NCBI GenBank assembly: GCA_039090855.1
Contig: CM077022.1
Location: 75,416,971 to 75,480,970, forward strand
Direction: 5' to 3'
Source of the DNA: Macrothele yani
Lineage: Eukaryota; Arthropoda; Arachnida; Araneae; Macrothelidae
Length of the DNA stretch: 64,000 bases
The notes beneath the pieces were generated by a model. That model saw only the letters and a list, made by a program, of their open reading frames with translations. It did not search any database and had not been told where the DNA came from. The translations under genes were made by a program, and so were the position numbers. Positions 32,488-42,865 of the stretch are shown in pieces. Each line of letters opens with the position of its first letter. Position 1 is the stretch's first letter.

Positions 32488-32545
32488 GTGCTATTCGTCC
32501 TGATGAAGCTAGGTCAATACCCAGCGAAACCCTGGTCGGCTTGAA
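32488..32545 (+). ncRNA. Hammerhead-ribozyme-like motif, right arm
   Basis: On the plus strand: CTGATGA at 32500-32506, stem II, GAAA at 32526-32529, then 'cccTGGTC' with the predicted cleavage after C 32537. It is the inverted counterpart of the left-arm motif. Stem III has one substitution (CCCTGG against CCATGG), which leaves GG pairing with CC. Confidence 0.5.
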
Positions 32546-33120
32546 AAAATAAATATCTGTGTCAAACTATGTTGTATTATCTTAATATATCCTAACTTAG
32601 ATCGTACAAAAAGTGTTTTTTTTTTTGCAAAAAACTTTCCACTTGAACTATATTAAAAATCAATAACTTTACTTTTGATGTAATTATAATACTTGCTTAC
32701 AGGTGACACTACTCTTCCTTACCACTACAGCGAAGTAAAGTTATCGATTTTTTATGTAGTTCAGGAAAGATTTTTGCAAAAAAACACCAATTGTACAATC
32801 TAAGTTAAGATGTTTTTTTTATCAGTGGGCCAATTCTGCTGTATGGGAAATCTCTCTTTGCTAAGAGAATAGGGTTGAACTTTTTTTCTATTGGAAGTAC
32901 AAGGAGCAAAATCACTATATGTCCACTTTCAGCTGCTATAAAAAGGTAGCAGGTGGCACCATGATGACCATATTCAAACCAGTGGGAGAACACCTCTGTG
33001 GTTGAAGCAGCTATGGTGCAAGATTATCATGAATGAGTTGAATGCATTTAAGCCACTGGGAAGGATAATAAACAATGTAAAGGAAATAGAGGAACACACT
33101 TAAGTTATGCAAAAGTTATA

Positions 33121-34000
33121 CAGTCAAACCCCTATTTAATGGACTGCGATTTAACGAATTCCGCGATTTTACGTACATTTTTTATGGTCCCGACGGAATC
33201 GCATTAAAATTAATGCTTATCGTTTCCCTATTTAACGAACACATTTCCTCAATTTAGCGAACATTTTCTATTTTTTAAATCACAAAACTATGTTAACCAG
33301 CATTTTCACGTTAAAAGTTAGCCCAAATGTAATCCCATGAAGATGTTTTTGATTAACAGATTGGACTAAATGCATCAGATTCTGATGAACTGAAAGTTAG
33401 CTGCTTTAGTGATGCTGGTAAACAGTATAGAATGTGCTAAAAAGTACTTGATGCCCTTTGATATTGATGTTTTTCATGCACTTCATAAAATAGAAGCTGT
33501 AATTTATAAAGCTAAATGTTCAGAAAAAAAAATCTTCTCTAAAGCATTTCTTTTCAACAATGTAAAAAGGTAATCAACACATATTCTGTTTTTACAAGTT
33601 AATTATTACTAACTGATGTTCTGTTTCATGCAGTTTAAGATACTAAAATTATTTAAGAAGCTAAATGCTAGAGAAAAAAAAATGTCGTATTTTTCTCGCA
33701 ATTTTAAAGTACGCTTAAATTTTGATGCTACGTATCGAAGTCTAATATCTACGAATTATGTATTTAATATGCAAAGTAAATGTATACATAACATTTTTTA
33801 TAATAAATTCGTAATTAAAAGTGCTATACATAATTTAAATGTCACCGAAAGAAAGAGAACATTGCTGCTTACGTATTCCATTATGAACACTAGCTTAATT
33901 TGAATGTTTCATTCGAAAGACTTCCTCGATTTAGCGAATTCCACGATTTTACATACAAGACTTTTGGTCCCTTGAAGTTCGTTAAATTGAGGTTTGACTA
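33121..34000. mobile_element. Pogo/Tigger-like non-autonomous element
   Basis: It begins 'TA|cagtcaaacccctattta' and ends 'cgttaaattgaggtttgact'. Inner subterminal repeats such as 'cgatttaacgaattccgcga' (left) and 'cgatttagcgaattccacg' (right) occur in the same style at both ends. CAGTCAAAC-type ends at TA are typical of pogo/Tigger. No transposase frame remains. Confidence 0.7.
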
Positions 34001-35094
34001 TTTATTTTGCACGGAAGTGTTAAAATTATGTCTGTCTTCTTCAGTCAGATGGCTTCCATCCAAACTCTGGCTGAAAAACTAAAAACATAGTTCAAAAGCT
34101 TCCATGCAAAATAAATATAACTTTTCAGAGTTTGAATTACCTAGTGGTCCACTGGCCATTGGCCAGTGAACTATTTATATTACTGGCATGGGTGGTCAGT
34201 AATTTTTTTTAACCCCGTTTATTTCAGAATTATCAAGTTTATAAAGAACTGAACCAAATTTTAAAATATACAGGTTCGGCTATGACAGTTATCGGATTTT
34301 TAAAAATTCAGATATTTACTATTCAAAAACTGAATATCAGAATTTCAAACTATACTTTATGAAAATTTTGGACTGTGGGAAGCTGTGGTCTGAATAAAAA
34401 TATTTGGATTTAGACACCACCATTTGTTTGCCTAAGTAGTGACCCCAGAATATGGGTCTTTTATAATGCTTGAAGCCTGAGTTTTAAACCAGGTTGAAGA
34501 ACCGTTTATGCTCTGGCTTTTCCCATTTGTCTTTCTTGTCCACATGGGACTTCCTGCCTTACACACTGAAGCAAAGTATTTCAGGCAGGTGGCTTTTGGT
34601 ATGTTGCTAAATGCTTCATAATCAGTACACTGTATGGTTTTCCCCTTACTTATTTTCTTCCTAGCAGCTTCGTGTGCTCTGCATGCGCATGTATTGAATT
34701 TCATGACTTCTGTTGCTCTTAATTTGTGGTACACAACTCTGATGAAATGACACATTATTTTTTGCATATACTGTACACGTGAAAGGTTTTTCTTTCACGG
34801 ACCAGTGGGCATTTTGACAGACCAGTGACTTGCAAATTCGAGTGGTCCGCTGGGCCTGTAGAAGATTTATTTCTAATTCTAACACTGCTTTTAGAAAGAG
34901 GAACATGCTTAAAGTTATTTTCTTCACATCCTTTTGTTTCAGTTACATGTTGCTGCCCAATTCTCTAAACTACTAATAAAAATATTTTGACTACCGAAAA
35001 ATTTGGGAAACAGCTCCAGCAATACAAATTATTTTTCTATCAATTCTTCAAACATCTCAAAGTGTTGAATTTCTCTACGTGGTTATAATTCATA
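34001..35094. other. Unassigned, with a perfect short palindrome
   Basis: 'cactggccattggccagtg' near 34151-34169 is a palindrome. Minus-strand open frames at 34432-34927 ('RICKSLVCQNAHWSVKEKPF') are not recognisable proteins. No other element was seen. Confidence 0.4.
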
Positions 35095-35586
35095 TACATT
35101 CATGTCAACAATTCAGTTGTTGCACTGTTTACTGTTTCTCACGTTGTATTATTGTTGAAGTGCTTGCAGGAAACACCTTTGTCTTATAAAGGGTTATATT
35201 CAATAACATGCAATAGAGTTTATAATAAATAGATATAAATCGATAATAGGAGGTTAAGAATGTTACTCACATTTGGTCATGGAGCATTCCGGGATATTGA
35301 AGGAACACTGAAGCAAAGTATTTCTACCATTAGAAACATGATGGACGTGGTTTTGTCACAATAGGACTACAAAGGACCCTTCAATATCCCGGAACACTCC
35401 ATGACCAAATGTGAGTAACATTCTTAACCTCCTATTATCGATTTATATCTATTTATTAAAAAATCTATTGCATGTTATGATTATAACCCTTTATCTGACC
35501 AAAGTGTTTCCCGCAAGCATTTCAACAATAATACAACGTGAGAAAACAATAAACAGTGCAACTACTGAATTGTTGACATGAATGTA
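35095..35586. repeat. Long inverted repeat with about 208-bp arms
   Basis: The left arm, 'tacattcatgtcaacaattc' to 'ccgggatattgaagg' (35304), is repeated inverted at 35379-35586, at roughly 93 percent identity by eye. The spacer of about 75 bp includes a duplicate of 'aacactgaagcaaagta'-like sequence. No gene is encoded. Confidence 0.85.
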
Positions 35587-35599
35587 CAAAAATTATTTT

Positions 35600-35770
35600 T
35601 CCTTTTGTTTGTTTCAGGGTTTAATGACCACCATGAGCAATTCATAGGTCTACATCCAGTTACCCATCCCTAATTTAAAGCCACTGGTTCTACATAGAGG
35701 ATGCAGCATCAGTGTCTGACCCAGGCCCATCTTGAATGGTCAGAAACCAGCATCTCAGATCACAATGAAA
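35600..35770 (-). repeat. Diverged SINE-1 fragment
   Basis: 'ggtttaatgaccaccatgag' and 'ccctaatttaaagccactgg' mark the SINE 3' region and body. The tRNA-like head has decayed. Confidence 0.65.
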
Positions 35771-36206
35771 ACAGATGCAGTGACATAGGTATGAACTTAG
35801 GAATTGCACAAATCCATCTTTGTTAAGTGTTATGTCTTGCAAATTAAATGCACACAATGCTACCGACTGGTAGAAACCTGAACAGCTGTTCTCTCAGTCA
35901 TTGCAGCTTTGAATCAAGAATTTAAACACAGCTTTTTGGGTGCATGCAACTCCTAGACAAGTTTTCAGAATAGCAGCCAACCACTGCCACAGCACCCGAT
36001 GGGATTTGCCACACAAATTACAGCAGTAACAGGGCTTGAAAAATGCCATGCCCTAGATGCCCGGGACATGCAAGTTATTGGCCTGGGCAGGTAAAGCAGA
36101 GTTGCCTAGACTAGGCAACTAAACTTAAAAATTCTGGAATAGAATGTCCTACTACAAGAAATTTTCAATTAATTACTTATCTCATACTGTCCTGTGCTTT
36201 CCCACA
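35771..36206. other. Unassigned stretch
   Basis: A small hairpin 'gttgcctagactaggcaac' lies near 36100-36118. Nothing else recognised. Confidence 0.4.
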
Positions 36207-36219
36207 GACTTTCAGCTGA

Positions 36220-36444
36220 AGCTTTTTTTTTTTTCTTGATTGGAGGTTTAACAACCACCGTGAACAACTCAATGGGCTATAAGCAGTCGCTCGTCTTTAA
36301 TTTAGGGCCACTGGTTCCAGGGAAGGGAGAGAGCCAGTACTGTAAGGCGAACACGACATCCATGCCTCACCGGGATTTGAACCCGGACCCGTTTCGGACG
36401 AATGACAGAAACCATCGCTTAGACCACTGCACCATCGGGGTGGC
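36220..36444 (-). mobile_element. SINE-1 copy
   Basis: Full-length copy in minus orientation with perfect 13-bp target duplications 'gactttcagctga' at 36207-36219 and 36445-36457. The B box is changed at one base ('gggatttgaaccc'). Confidence 0.9.
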
Positions 36445-36457
36445 GACTTTCAGCTGA

Positions 36458-37353
36458 CATCAACATAACTAATCAGAAGCAAAAGTTCTAGGTACTACAT
36501 CATAATTTCTGGATTTCATGCAGCCAGTTATGAAGAATAAGTACTTTTTAAGTACCTTCCATAACTTTTGTCACAAATTAAGAACTTTTAAGCACCTTGA
36601 AAAAAATTAAAAACTTTTTAAAGGATTTATAAGGATAATGGGAACCCTGTTGTATTATTGTTACAGCATGTCACGAACAGAAGAATATCATTTCTTTAAT
36701 TATATTATCAGGCATGAAAGTGGTCATGGCAGAAAAAAGCTGAACATTTCCCACATAAGAATATGCAGATATAATTAACCTTTCAGTATTTAACTACCCA
36801 AAGCATCATATATGCATATATAAAAGCTATAAAATTGTCTAACAATTTCTTTAGGAATGAATAAGAATTTTATTTCAGTCAATGTGCTTACACCAAACCA
36901 ATAATATGCCAATCCCATATTAATCTAATTTGTTTTCCTTTCCAAATTTGAGAAAATAGTTTACAAACACTAAAATTTACATGATGCAGGCACAAGTTCT
37001 AGAAACCTGATACCTATGGACATACATACAACATATGAACTTTTTGTTTTAAAAAACAGCTATTTTTTTTTTCTCTCAATCTTAGGAACTCCCCAGATGA
37101 CTGTCCAAAAGACGAAATTCTGCCTTTTGGTGGAACTTTTTCACCCCTGTATTAAGCTCTAGGTCCAGAAATTGGAATCATGCGTAGTTTCACTCCAAAT
37201 GTTGTTTATAGTCAGCAACAGGATGTATGTCTCTGATGGAACTAACCTCCTGTGTTTAGTCTTCAATGAAAAGAACATGGCAGAATCACCAAATTTCTAA
37301 AATACCAATTTCAGCATCATCTTAAAACTTGAAATACATGCTTTTGTGCATTT
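36458..37353. other. Unassigned non-coding stretch
   Basis: AT-rich, with repeats of 'aactttttaag' near 36540-36620. No gene recognised. Confidence 0.4.
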
Positions 37354-37366
37354 GAACATTCTGAAT

Positions 37367-37647
37367 CATCATCAACCATTATCAATCCACTGCTGGACGA
37401 AGGTCTCCCCAAGTTTCCTCCACAACGGTGTGTCTTGTGCCAGTCTCCTCCATGTCACTCCCGCATACTTTCGAATTTCATCCACCCATCTCCCATGTGG
37501 TCTTTTTCTGGGTCTTTTCCTGTCCCTTGGAATCCAATCTAAAATTTCGGCTGTCCATCGATGGTCTGTCCTTCTGGCTGTATGTCCAGCCCATTGCCAT
37601 TTCAGAGATTTAACTCTGATCATGATGTCTTCCACTCTCATCATTTC
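37367..37647 (-). pseudogene. RTE C-terminal coding segment and 3' tail
   Basis: It encodes '[20 protein letters not shown]', '[15 protein letters not shown]', '[17 protein letters not shown]', the conserved RTE C-terminus. It is followed on the minus strand by a (GAT)n-type tail. It forms one half of the twin-primed insertion. Confidence 0.88.
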
Positions 37648-38620
37648 AGCCTCCTCTCAGTGGTTTATAAAATCTTCACTAAAGTTCTTTCACACCGCTT
37701 AAAGGTAACACTGGACATGGCTCAACCAAGAGAACAAGCTGGATTCAGGAGTGGCTACGGCACAATAGATCATATCCATATACTGAGAGAACTAGTTGAA
37801 AGAGCGAGGGAATATGAACTTCCATTGTGCATGGCTTTTATCAATTATGAAAAAGCCTTTGATTCGGTGAAACCATCAGCAGTTACAATGGCTCTGAAAT
37901 CCTGCGGTATTGAAGATGCATACATTAATATTATTAATAACATCTATGAAAATGCAAGTACAAAGATTCGGCTGTTTGAAAATACAACACACATAAAAAT
38001 TGGAAAGGGAGTGTGACAAGGTGACACCATATCTCCGAAGCTCTTTAATGCCACATTGGAAAATGTCTTTCAATCACTGAACTGGGAAAACAAAGGGATA
38101 AAGATTAATGGAGATTATCTAACCCACCTTCGTTTTGCTGATGACGTAGTCATTTTTGCAACTACCACATCAGAGCTGCAGAGTGTGATCCAGGAACTTG
38201 CTGACAAGAGTAAAGAAGTGGGATTAAAAATGAACTTTCAGAAGACAAAAGTGATGTACAATGATTTTACAAGAAACGAAGATTTATCGATTGATGGGGA
38301 AAAGCTGGAGATAACAGACAGGTACGTTTATCTTGGACAGCAAATATCAAGTGAGGATCACATTGGTGAAGAAATTAATCGGCGTACAAAACTTGCCTGG
38401 AGAGCTTTTGGAAGAAACAGCATAATTTTCAAGAGCAATATGCCATTATGTCTTAAAAGAAAAGTGTTTGATCAATGCATCCTTCCAGTGCTTACGTATG
38501 GTGCAGAGACGTGGACCTTAACTAAAAGAGACATACAAAGGCTGCAGACAACTCAAAGAAGCATGGAGAGGTGCATGCTTGGTATAACCAGGAGAGATAA
38601 GAAGAGGAACTCGTGGATCC
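37648..38620 (+). pseudogene. RTE reverse transcriptase segment, inverted
   Basis: It encodes '[19 protein letters not shown]', '[19 protein letters not shown]', '[14 protein letters not shown]' (first catalytic Asp changed to Asn in 'FINYEK'), a TGA in '[15 protein letters not shown]', 'LRFADDVVIFA' (FADD box) and '[11 protein letters not shown]', ending 'KKRNSWIR'. The TGA at 38014 and the Asp change show inactivity independent of the inversion. Confidence 0.88.
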
Positions 38621-38633
38621 GAACGTTCTGAAT

Positions 38634-40004
38634 ACAGACCCTTAAAGTGGAAATGCAAAACATGTAAAAAAAAAAAAAAAAAAAAAGAAAGATCATTTTT
38701 TAACTTAACAAATCAGAACTCTTATTTTTCTTTTTTTAATCTTAAAAGACAAATTTTCCTGGGCATCCAGCTTTTACAACTGGGCACGTAAATAATTTTT
38801 GCACATGCCCTGCTGGGCCCAAACTTTTCAGATATTTTTCATGCCCTAGGTACAGCTGGTCAAAATTATCCTACAACAGCAGAGATCAAGGAAGGGAGAG
38901 ATCCAATGACAGCAGCATTATGCAGAAGCTTTGTGTCACCCTGCTAAAGTATGTGCATGTACAAAATAAAACCCTTTTCCAATTCTTACAAAATCACTCC
39001 CAGCATCACCACTGCTAAAATTGCCATTAAAAAAAAGAGTTTCTTCAGAAAATTCCTCCAATGTCCAAATCACCTGCCATTTCACTTAAATATTACACTA
39101 AGTAATACAATACATCACACATCTAAATTTCAAAAACCCTGCTGCTTAACAAAATTCGTTCACCACATTAATATACTTCAATATCTAAAAAATGACCTCG
39201 CATGCATTAGTTCATGACCACCAGGTTCAATATAGCACATTTAAAAAAAAAAAAAAATCACGTCCTTTTAACCTGCTTCATTCTGATTCACTACTGGGAG
39301 CTTCATGATAATAACCAAGCGAAATTCTAAGCCCGACTTACTCAAAATAAATGAACAGTTACTTGGTCAGTTAACGCGCCTTAATATCAAATCTAAACAA
39401 TAAGAATTCTGCACTGCAAAATTTTAAATTGCCTTTACAAATTCTCTTTTCTAGACTAACGTAAATTCTAATATTTAATGTCTGCTTACCACTTAAAACA
39501 CCCGTGATTTACAGCAGAAAAAGATAATTAAATTACAAGAAAACTAAGCAAAATCATATACTTTCTACTAAATTTAAAATTATATATATAAATATATATA
39601 ACTTGTCAGAAATACACCACGACTACAACTAACACTCTTTTTAAATCACCAACCTAAGTACCACTAACCTAATACACCCGGCTTGCAAAGCAGCAACAAA
39701 CCTCATTTACAGGAAGTAAACATCGCAGTTCTAATACAAAATATGGTTCAAACTACAGTGCCTAGAAGAGATACTGTGTCCTGCCAAGGCTTGGTCCTGC
39801 TCGCAAAAAAACTCGCTGCCCGCAATCATGAACGTGTAGCTAGCGCTGCAATCGGATGTTACGTCGCTTTTTAGGGAGAAAGAACGACGAAAACACACAT
39901 CTTTCTATGATACACACCTAGCTCGTTAGCATTATGTGTATTTCTTGAACGATATTTTATAAGCAGGTAACTTAAGTATAAACGAAATAATCGACACGCC
40001 CTTT
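38634..40004. other. Unassigned AT-rich stretch
   Basis: It contains an A run at 38665-38686, another near 39242-39256 and an AT microsatellite near 39581-39601. No gene recognised. Confidence 0.4.
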
Positions 40005-40239
40005 CCACCTCTCACGGCACTGGCTCTCCCCTTTCCTGGAGTCAGTAGTGGCCCTAATTCAGGGACGGGCTACCGCTTATAGCCCATTGAGTTGCTCACG
40101 GTGATCGTTAAACCTTCAATATCCACCTCTCACGGCACTGGCTCTCCCCTTTCCTGGAGTCAGTAGTGGCCCTAATTCAGGGACGGGCTACCGCTTATAG
40201 CCCATTGAGTTGCTCACGGTGATCGTTAAACCTTCAATA
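40005..40239 (+). repeat. Two tandem copies of a SINE-1 3' half
   Basis: Two 118-bp units start 'ccacctctcacggcactggc' at 40005 and 40123, each ending 'gatcgttaaaccttcaata'. They are almost identical, lack the tRNA-like head, and share lineage-specific changes (a 'gtcagtagtggccctaattc' variant), so one was duplicated from the other. Confidence 0.85.
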
Positions 40240-41116
40240 AAATATGAATATAATCCGCAGGGCCATGAAAATTCAATTGTTCTCCACTTTTCTAAATCTT
40301 TAGTTTTAAGCCTCTTTTTCATATTAGTATGGGCAGGAGAGAATGAGGAGAGTGGACAGGAATTGATTTTATTGATTGGAGGTTTAGCGACCACCGTGAG
40401 CAACTCAATGGGCTATAAGCAGTCGCCCGTCCCTAATTTAGGGTCACTGGTTCCAGGGAAGGGAGAGAGCCAGTGCCGTAAGACAAACACAACATCCATG
40501 CCTGACCGGGATTCGAACCCGGACCCCTTTCGGACGAATGATCAGAGGCCATCGCTTAGACCACTGCGGCACCGGGCGGCTGGACAGGAATTCACTGAGA
40601 GATATCATTACTAATTGCTCTGCTGTTTGTTTTAGTTACTAAAAATGGGATTTCAACACAGAAAGTGGAGTCTAAAGCTACACTAGCGCTCTTAAGACAG
40701 CCCCGGGACAGATGAGAGATTAGGACGTGCCTGACAACGGCTTTGGAGGTGCAAGGCAAAGTCGCTGGCTTGAAGGAAGACAGTTAAGGAAGGGGAGGTA
40801 TCCTGTCTGCGTGGCAAGACGTTAAAATTGATTTAAATAAATAAAAACGACATTTTCTTTTAAATAAATTGTTCAAGTACAGTACTACGTATTTTCGTAA
40901 GCAAAAAGGCAAAATTTTGAAAAACAGTTTAACACAAATGCACTCAGAGCAAGCTAAAAGTTGAAGGCGACATTCTACCAACACTTCTATCTTACACCAG
41001 TAGCGTAACTAGTCAGATCCGTGCATGTATGTTTATTAAGGGGGAAGGGTAGTGCCGTCTTAACACTTTTGTGGACTCTGGGCTGTAACACTTTCGGAGG
41101 CCCCTGATGTTTTATA
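40240..41116 (-). mobile_element. hAT-N1 family, copy C (incomplete)
   Basis: It is homologous to 61.85-62.3 kb ('ccgcagggccatgaaaatt') and, inverted, to 52.1-52.6 kb. It shares 'ggagtctaaagct', 'aagtcgctggcttgaaggaa' and 'caagtacagtactacgtatt'. Neither the CAGGGA ends nor a target duplication is visible. A 'cagtagcgtaactag' motif near 40997 looks like another hAT terminus. A SINE interrupts it. Confidence 0.7.
40365..40580 (-). mobile_element. SINE-1 copy inside hAT-N1 copy C
   Basis: Perfect 12-bp target duplications 'tggacaggaatt' at 40353-40364 and 40581-40592. The copy is nearly identical to the 24.3-kb and 60.4-kb copies, so it is young. One base of the terminal 'ggggcggc' is lost. Confidence 0.92.
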
Positions 41117-41184
41117 TCATTGTTAACCATCATCAATCCTATGCTAGATGAAGGTCTCCCCAAATTTATTCCCCAACTGATATA
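41117..41184 (-). repeat. RTE 3'-end remnant
   Basis: 'atcattgttaaccatcatca' followed by 'gaaggtctccccaaattta' matches the 3' ends of the RTE copies at 37.37 and 53.46 kb. It is cut off by the Tc1 insertion at TA 41183-41184. Confidence 0.75.
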
Positions 41185-42541
41185 CACTGCTGGCCACCCA
41201 AAATGCAACACCAAGAAGGACACGAGATAGCAAAGCCAGATTTACTGGACACATAACAACAGATACAAAGATGAAACGATTGAGCTTACAGGCCCGTGCG
41301 ACTTGCGGAACACGCAGACATCAATAGTTCGTGTGGCCCCCATGGCTGGCAATAACGGCCACTACACGCCGCGGCATCGAACGAAAGAGGTGCTTCCACA
41401 CGTTGCCACAGTTCATCAGGCGTAGCCGCGGGTGGTGCTTGCCGGGCCACTCGGTTGCCGATCAGTGACCAGACGTGTTCGATGGGCGACATATCGGGAG
41501 AACAGACAGGCCACTTCAGCAGTGACACCTGATGGGCCGTAAAGAATTGTTGCACGATGCGTGCCACGTGCGGGCACGCATTGTCCTGTTGAAACGTGGC
41601 CGCTGGCAGGTCCTGCAGGTAAGGGAGGACTACAGGCTCCAAAACGTCGGAGATGTAGTGGTGGCTGTTGAGTGTACCGGCGATGTGTACCACAGGGGTG
41701 CGGGTGTCATACCCAATTGCGCCCCAAACCATAACGCCAGGTGACGGACCGGTATGGCGATCCATAATGCAGGCGTCATACCGTCTCTCTCCGCGGTGCC
41801 GCCACACGTGGATCCGACCATCGGGGTTTTGCAGGCAGAAGCGGGATTTGTCGCAGAAGACAATGTCGTCCCATTCCGTAGTCCAGGTGCGGCGTTCAAC
41901 GGCCCACTGCCGCCGCACTCGCCGGTGGTGTAACGTCAATGGTAATCTGAGCAATGGGCGCCGTACGACAAGTCCTCGCTGCTGCAGACGACGTCGAACG
42001 GTACGTGCTGACACAGGTTATTGCGCAACACACCCTAATTCCTGCGCTAACGTTCGTGATGTGGCGGTGCGAGTCGTCAATGCCCGCCGCACAACATGCC
42101 GGTCCTCTCGTTCGGTTGTGGGCTGCAGCAATCGCCGACGTCGGTCCGTCCATCCATCCTGCATGCACCGAATCCATACTTGCCTCACTGTGGCTGGATG
42201 ACGTCCCACACGGGCGCCGATGTCTTAGTACGATAAACCGCTGTCGGGATAAGCCACTATTCGTCCTCTGTCAAATTCCGAAACGTGCTGGAATGACTGC
42301 CGTATTCTGCGACGAGGCATCAGGAAGCTTCTCACACACAGGTCCGACAGCACAACACACTTCCACTACTTACTGTGCACCCTTCTTATAGTGCTTCTCG
42401 GTGGCGTGCCGGGCGCACATGATTTGCATATGCCCTGCAATGCTAATCGTTTGCATGTCCTCTCGCGGGCGACGCATGCTGCGAATTTCAGGCCATTCCG
42501 ATGCTTACTTCTTGGTGTTGCATTTTGAGTTGCCAAAAGTG
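41185..42541 (-). mobile_element. Tc1-like transposon
   Basis: The ends 'cactgctggccacccaaaat' and the complement of 'attttgagttgccaaaagtg' share 'caaaatgcaacaccaagaag' with few differences. TA duplications lie at 41183-41184 and 42542-42543. It is noticeably richer in G+C than its surroundings. Confidence 0.9.
41321..42320 (-). pseudogene. Tc1-family transposase (DD34E), two stops and one frameshift
   Basis: From 42320 it reads 'MPRRRIRQSFQHVSEFDRGR', a TAA near 42224, 'DIGARVGRHPATVRQVW' (HTH), a TAA at 42018, then 'VSARTVRRRLQQRGLVVR'. 'DIVFCDKSRFCL' has the first Asp, with the usual Glu changed to Lys. 'VMVWGAIG' follows, then 'QQDNACPHVARIV' (second Asp) and 'PDMSPIEHVW' (Glu after 34 residues). 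A shift near 41403 leads to the proper C-terminus 'AVIASHGGHTNY'. Few lesions mean a fairly recent death. The long plus-strand frames here are shadows. Confidence 0.9.
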
Positions 42542-42632
42542 TAGAAACATTCAATATCCAGTAACTTTTTAATACCACTTGAATGAAAAATAGTACATGA
42601 CAAAAATTATAGAACTTCAGGAAGTCTACCAA

Positions 42633-42853
42633 GCCGCCCCGGTGGCGCAGTGGTCTAAGCGATGGCCTCTGATCATTCGTCCGAAAGGGGTACGGGTTCG
42701 AATCCCGGTGAGGCATGGATGTTGTGTTTGTCTTACGGCACTGGCTCTCTCCCTTCCCTGGAACCAGTGACCCTAAATTAGGGACGGGCGACTGCTTATA
42801 GCCCATTGAGTTGCTCATGGTGGTCGTTAAACCTCCAATCAAAAAAGAAAAAA
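42633..42853 (+). mobile_element. SINE-1 copy, best-preserved reference
   Basis: Plus orientation. A box 'tggcgcagtgg' at 42643-42653, B box 'ggttcgaatcc' at 42695-42705 with an intact 5-bp T stem (cGGG...CCCg), then a body of about 145 bp and an A-rich tail. The head resembles a class II tRNA such as tRNA-Leu ('ggtctaagcg'). Target duplications 'gaagtctaccaa' lie at 42621-42632 and 42854-42865. RNA polymerase III transcription and LINE-supplied enzymes are inferred; the 'gtcgttaaacc' 3' end may mimic a LINE tail. Confidence 0.95.
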
Positions 42854-42865
42854 GAAGTCTACCAA

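Larger units (their letters stand above)
31514..32588 (-). mobile_element. Penelope-like element, truncated, with inverted terminal repeats
   Basis: Flanked by perfect 13-bp target duplications 'atcctaacttaga' at 31501-31513 and 32589-32601. Arms of about 239 bp at 31554-31792 and 32351-32590 are inverted copies of one another. Between them, on the minus strand, lie the RT-endonuclease linker and the GIY-YIG nuclease. Terminal repeats in inverted orientation and retro-type duplications are known in Penelope-like elements. Confidence 0.85.
31384..32929. mobile_element. Long-arm MITE, split by a Penelope-like insertion
   Basis: The left sequence 'ggtggatgtctagtgatttt' and right 'aaaatcactatatgtccac' are inverted ends, and complementarity continues inward for about 200 bp on each side. 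Removing 31514-32601 leaves a roughly 460-bp palindromic element. Its two arms then match across the former insertion point ('catcctaacttagatcg' against 'catcttaacttagattg'). No gene is encoded. The transposon superfamily is not clear because the target duplication is not obvious. Confidence 0.75.
37367..38620. mobile_element. RTE retrotransposon copy with 5' inversion (twin priming)
   Basis: Flanked by 'gaacattctgaat' (37354-37366) and 'gaacgttctgaat' (38621-38633), a 13-bp target duplication with one difference. The 3' part lies on the minus strand (37367-37647). The adjoining upstream part is inverted onto the plus strand (37648-38620). In the element's own order the inverted piece ends at '...NSWIR' and the 3' piece begins at the next codons, so almost nothing was lost at the breakpoint. 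Confidence 0.88.

Noticed and set aside
40210..40614. A 134-codon plus-strand frame, and similar frames sharing 'NSMGYKQSPVPNLGSLVPGK' at many sites
   Set aside because: This peptide is the translation of the SINE-1 body and recurs wherever the SINE does; it is not a gene family.
41668..42391. Long plus-strand open frames (145 and 177 codons) in the 41-42 kb region
   Set aside because: They lie opposite a clear Tc1 transposase relic with catalytic motifs on the minus strand and are shadows caused by its higher G+C content.
42633..42720. A genuine tRNA gene
   Set aside because: A and B boxes and a good T arm are present, but the acceptor stem does not pair, and the same head with a SINE body and A tail occurs at many sites.
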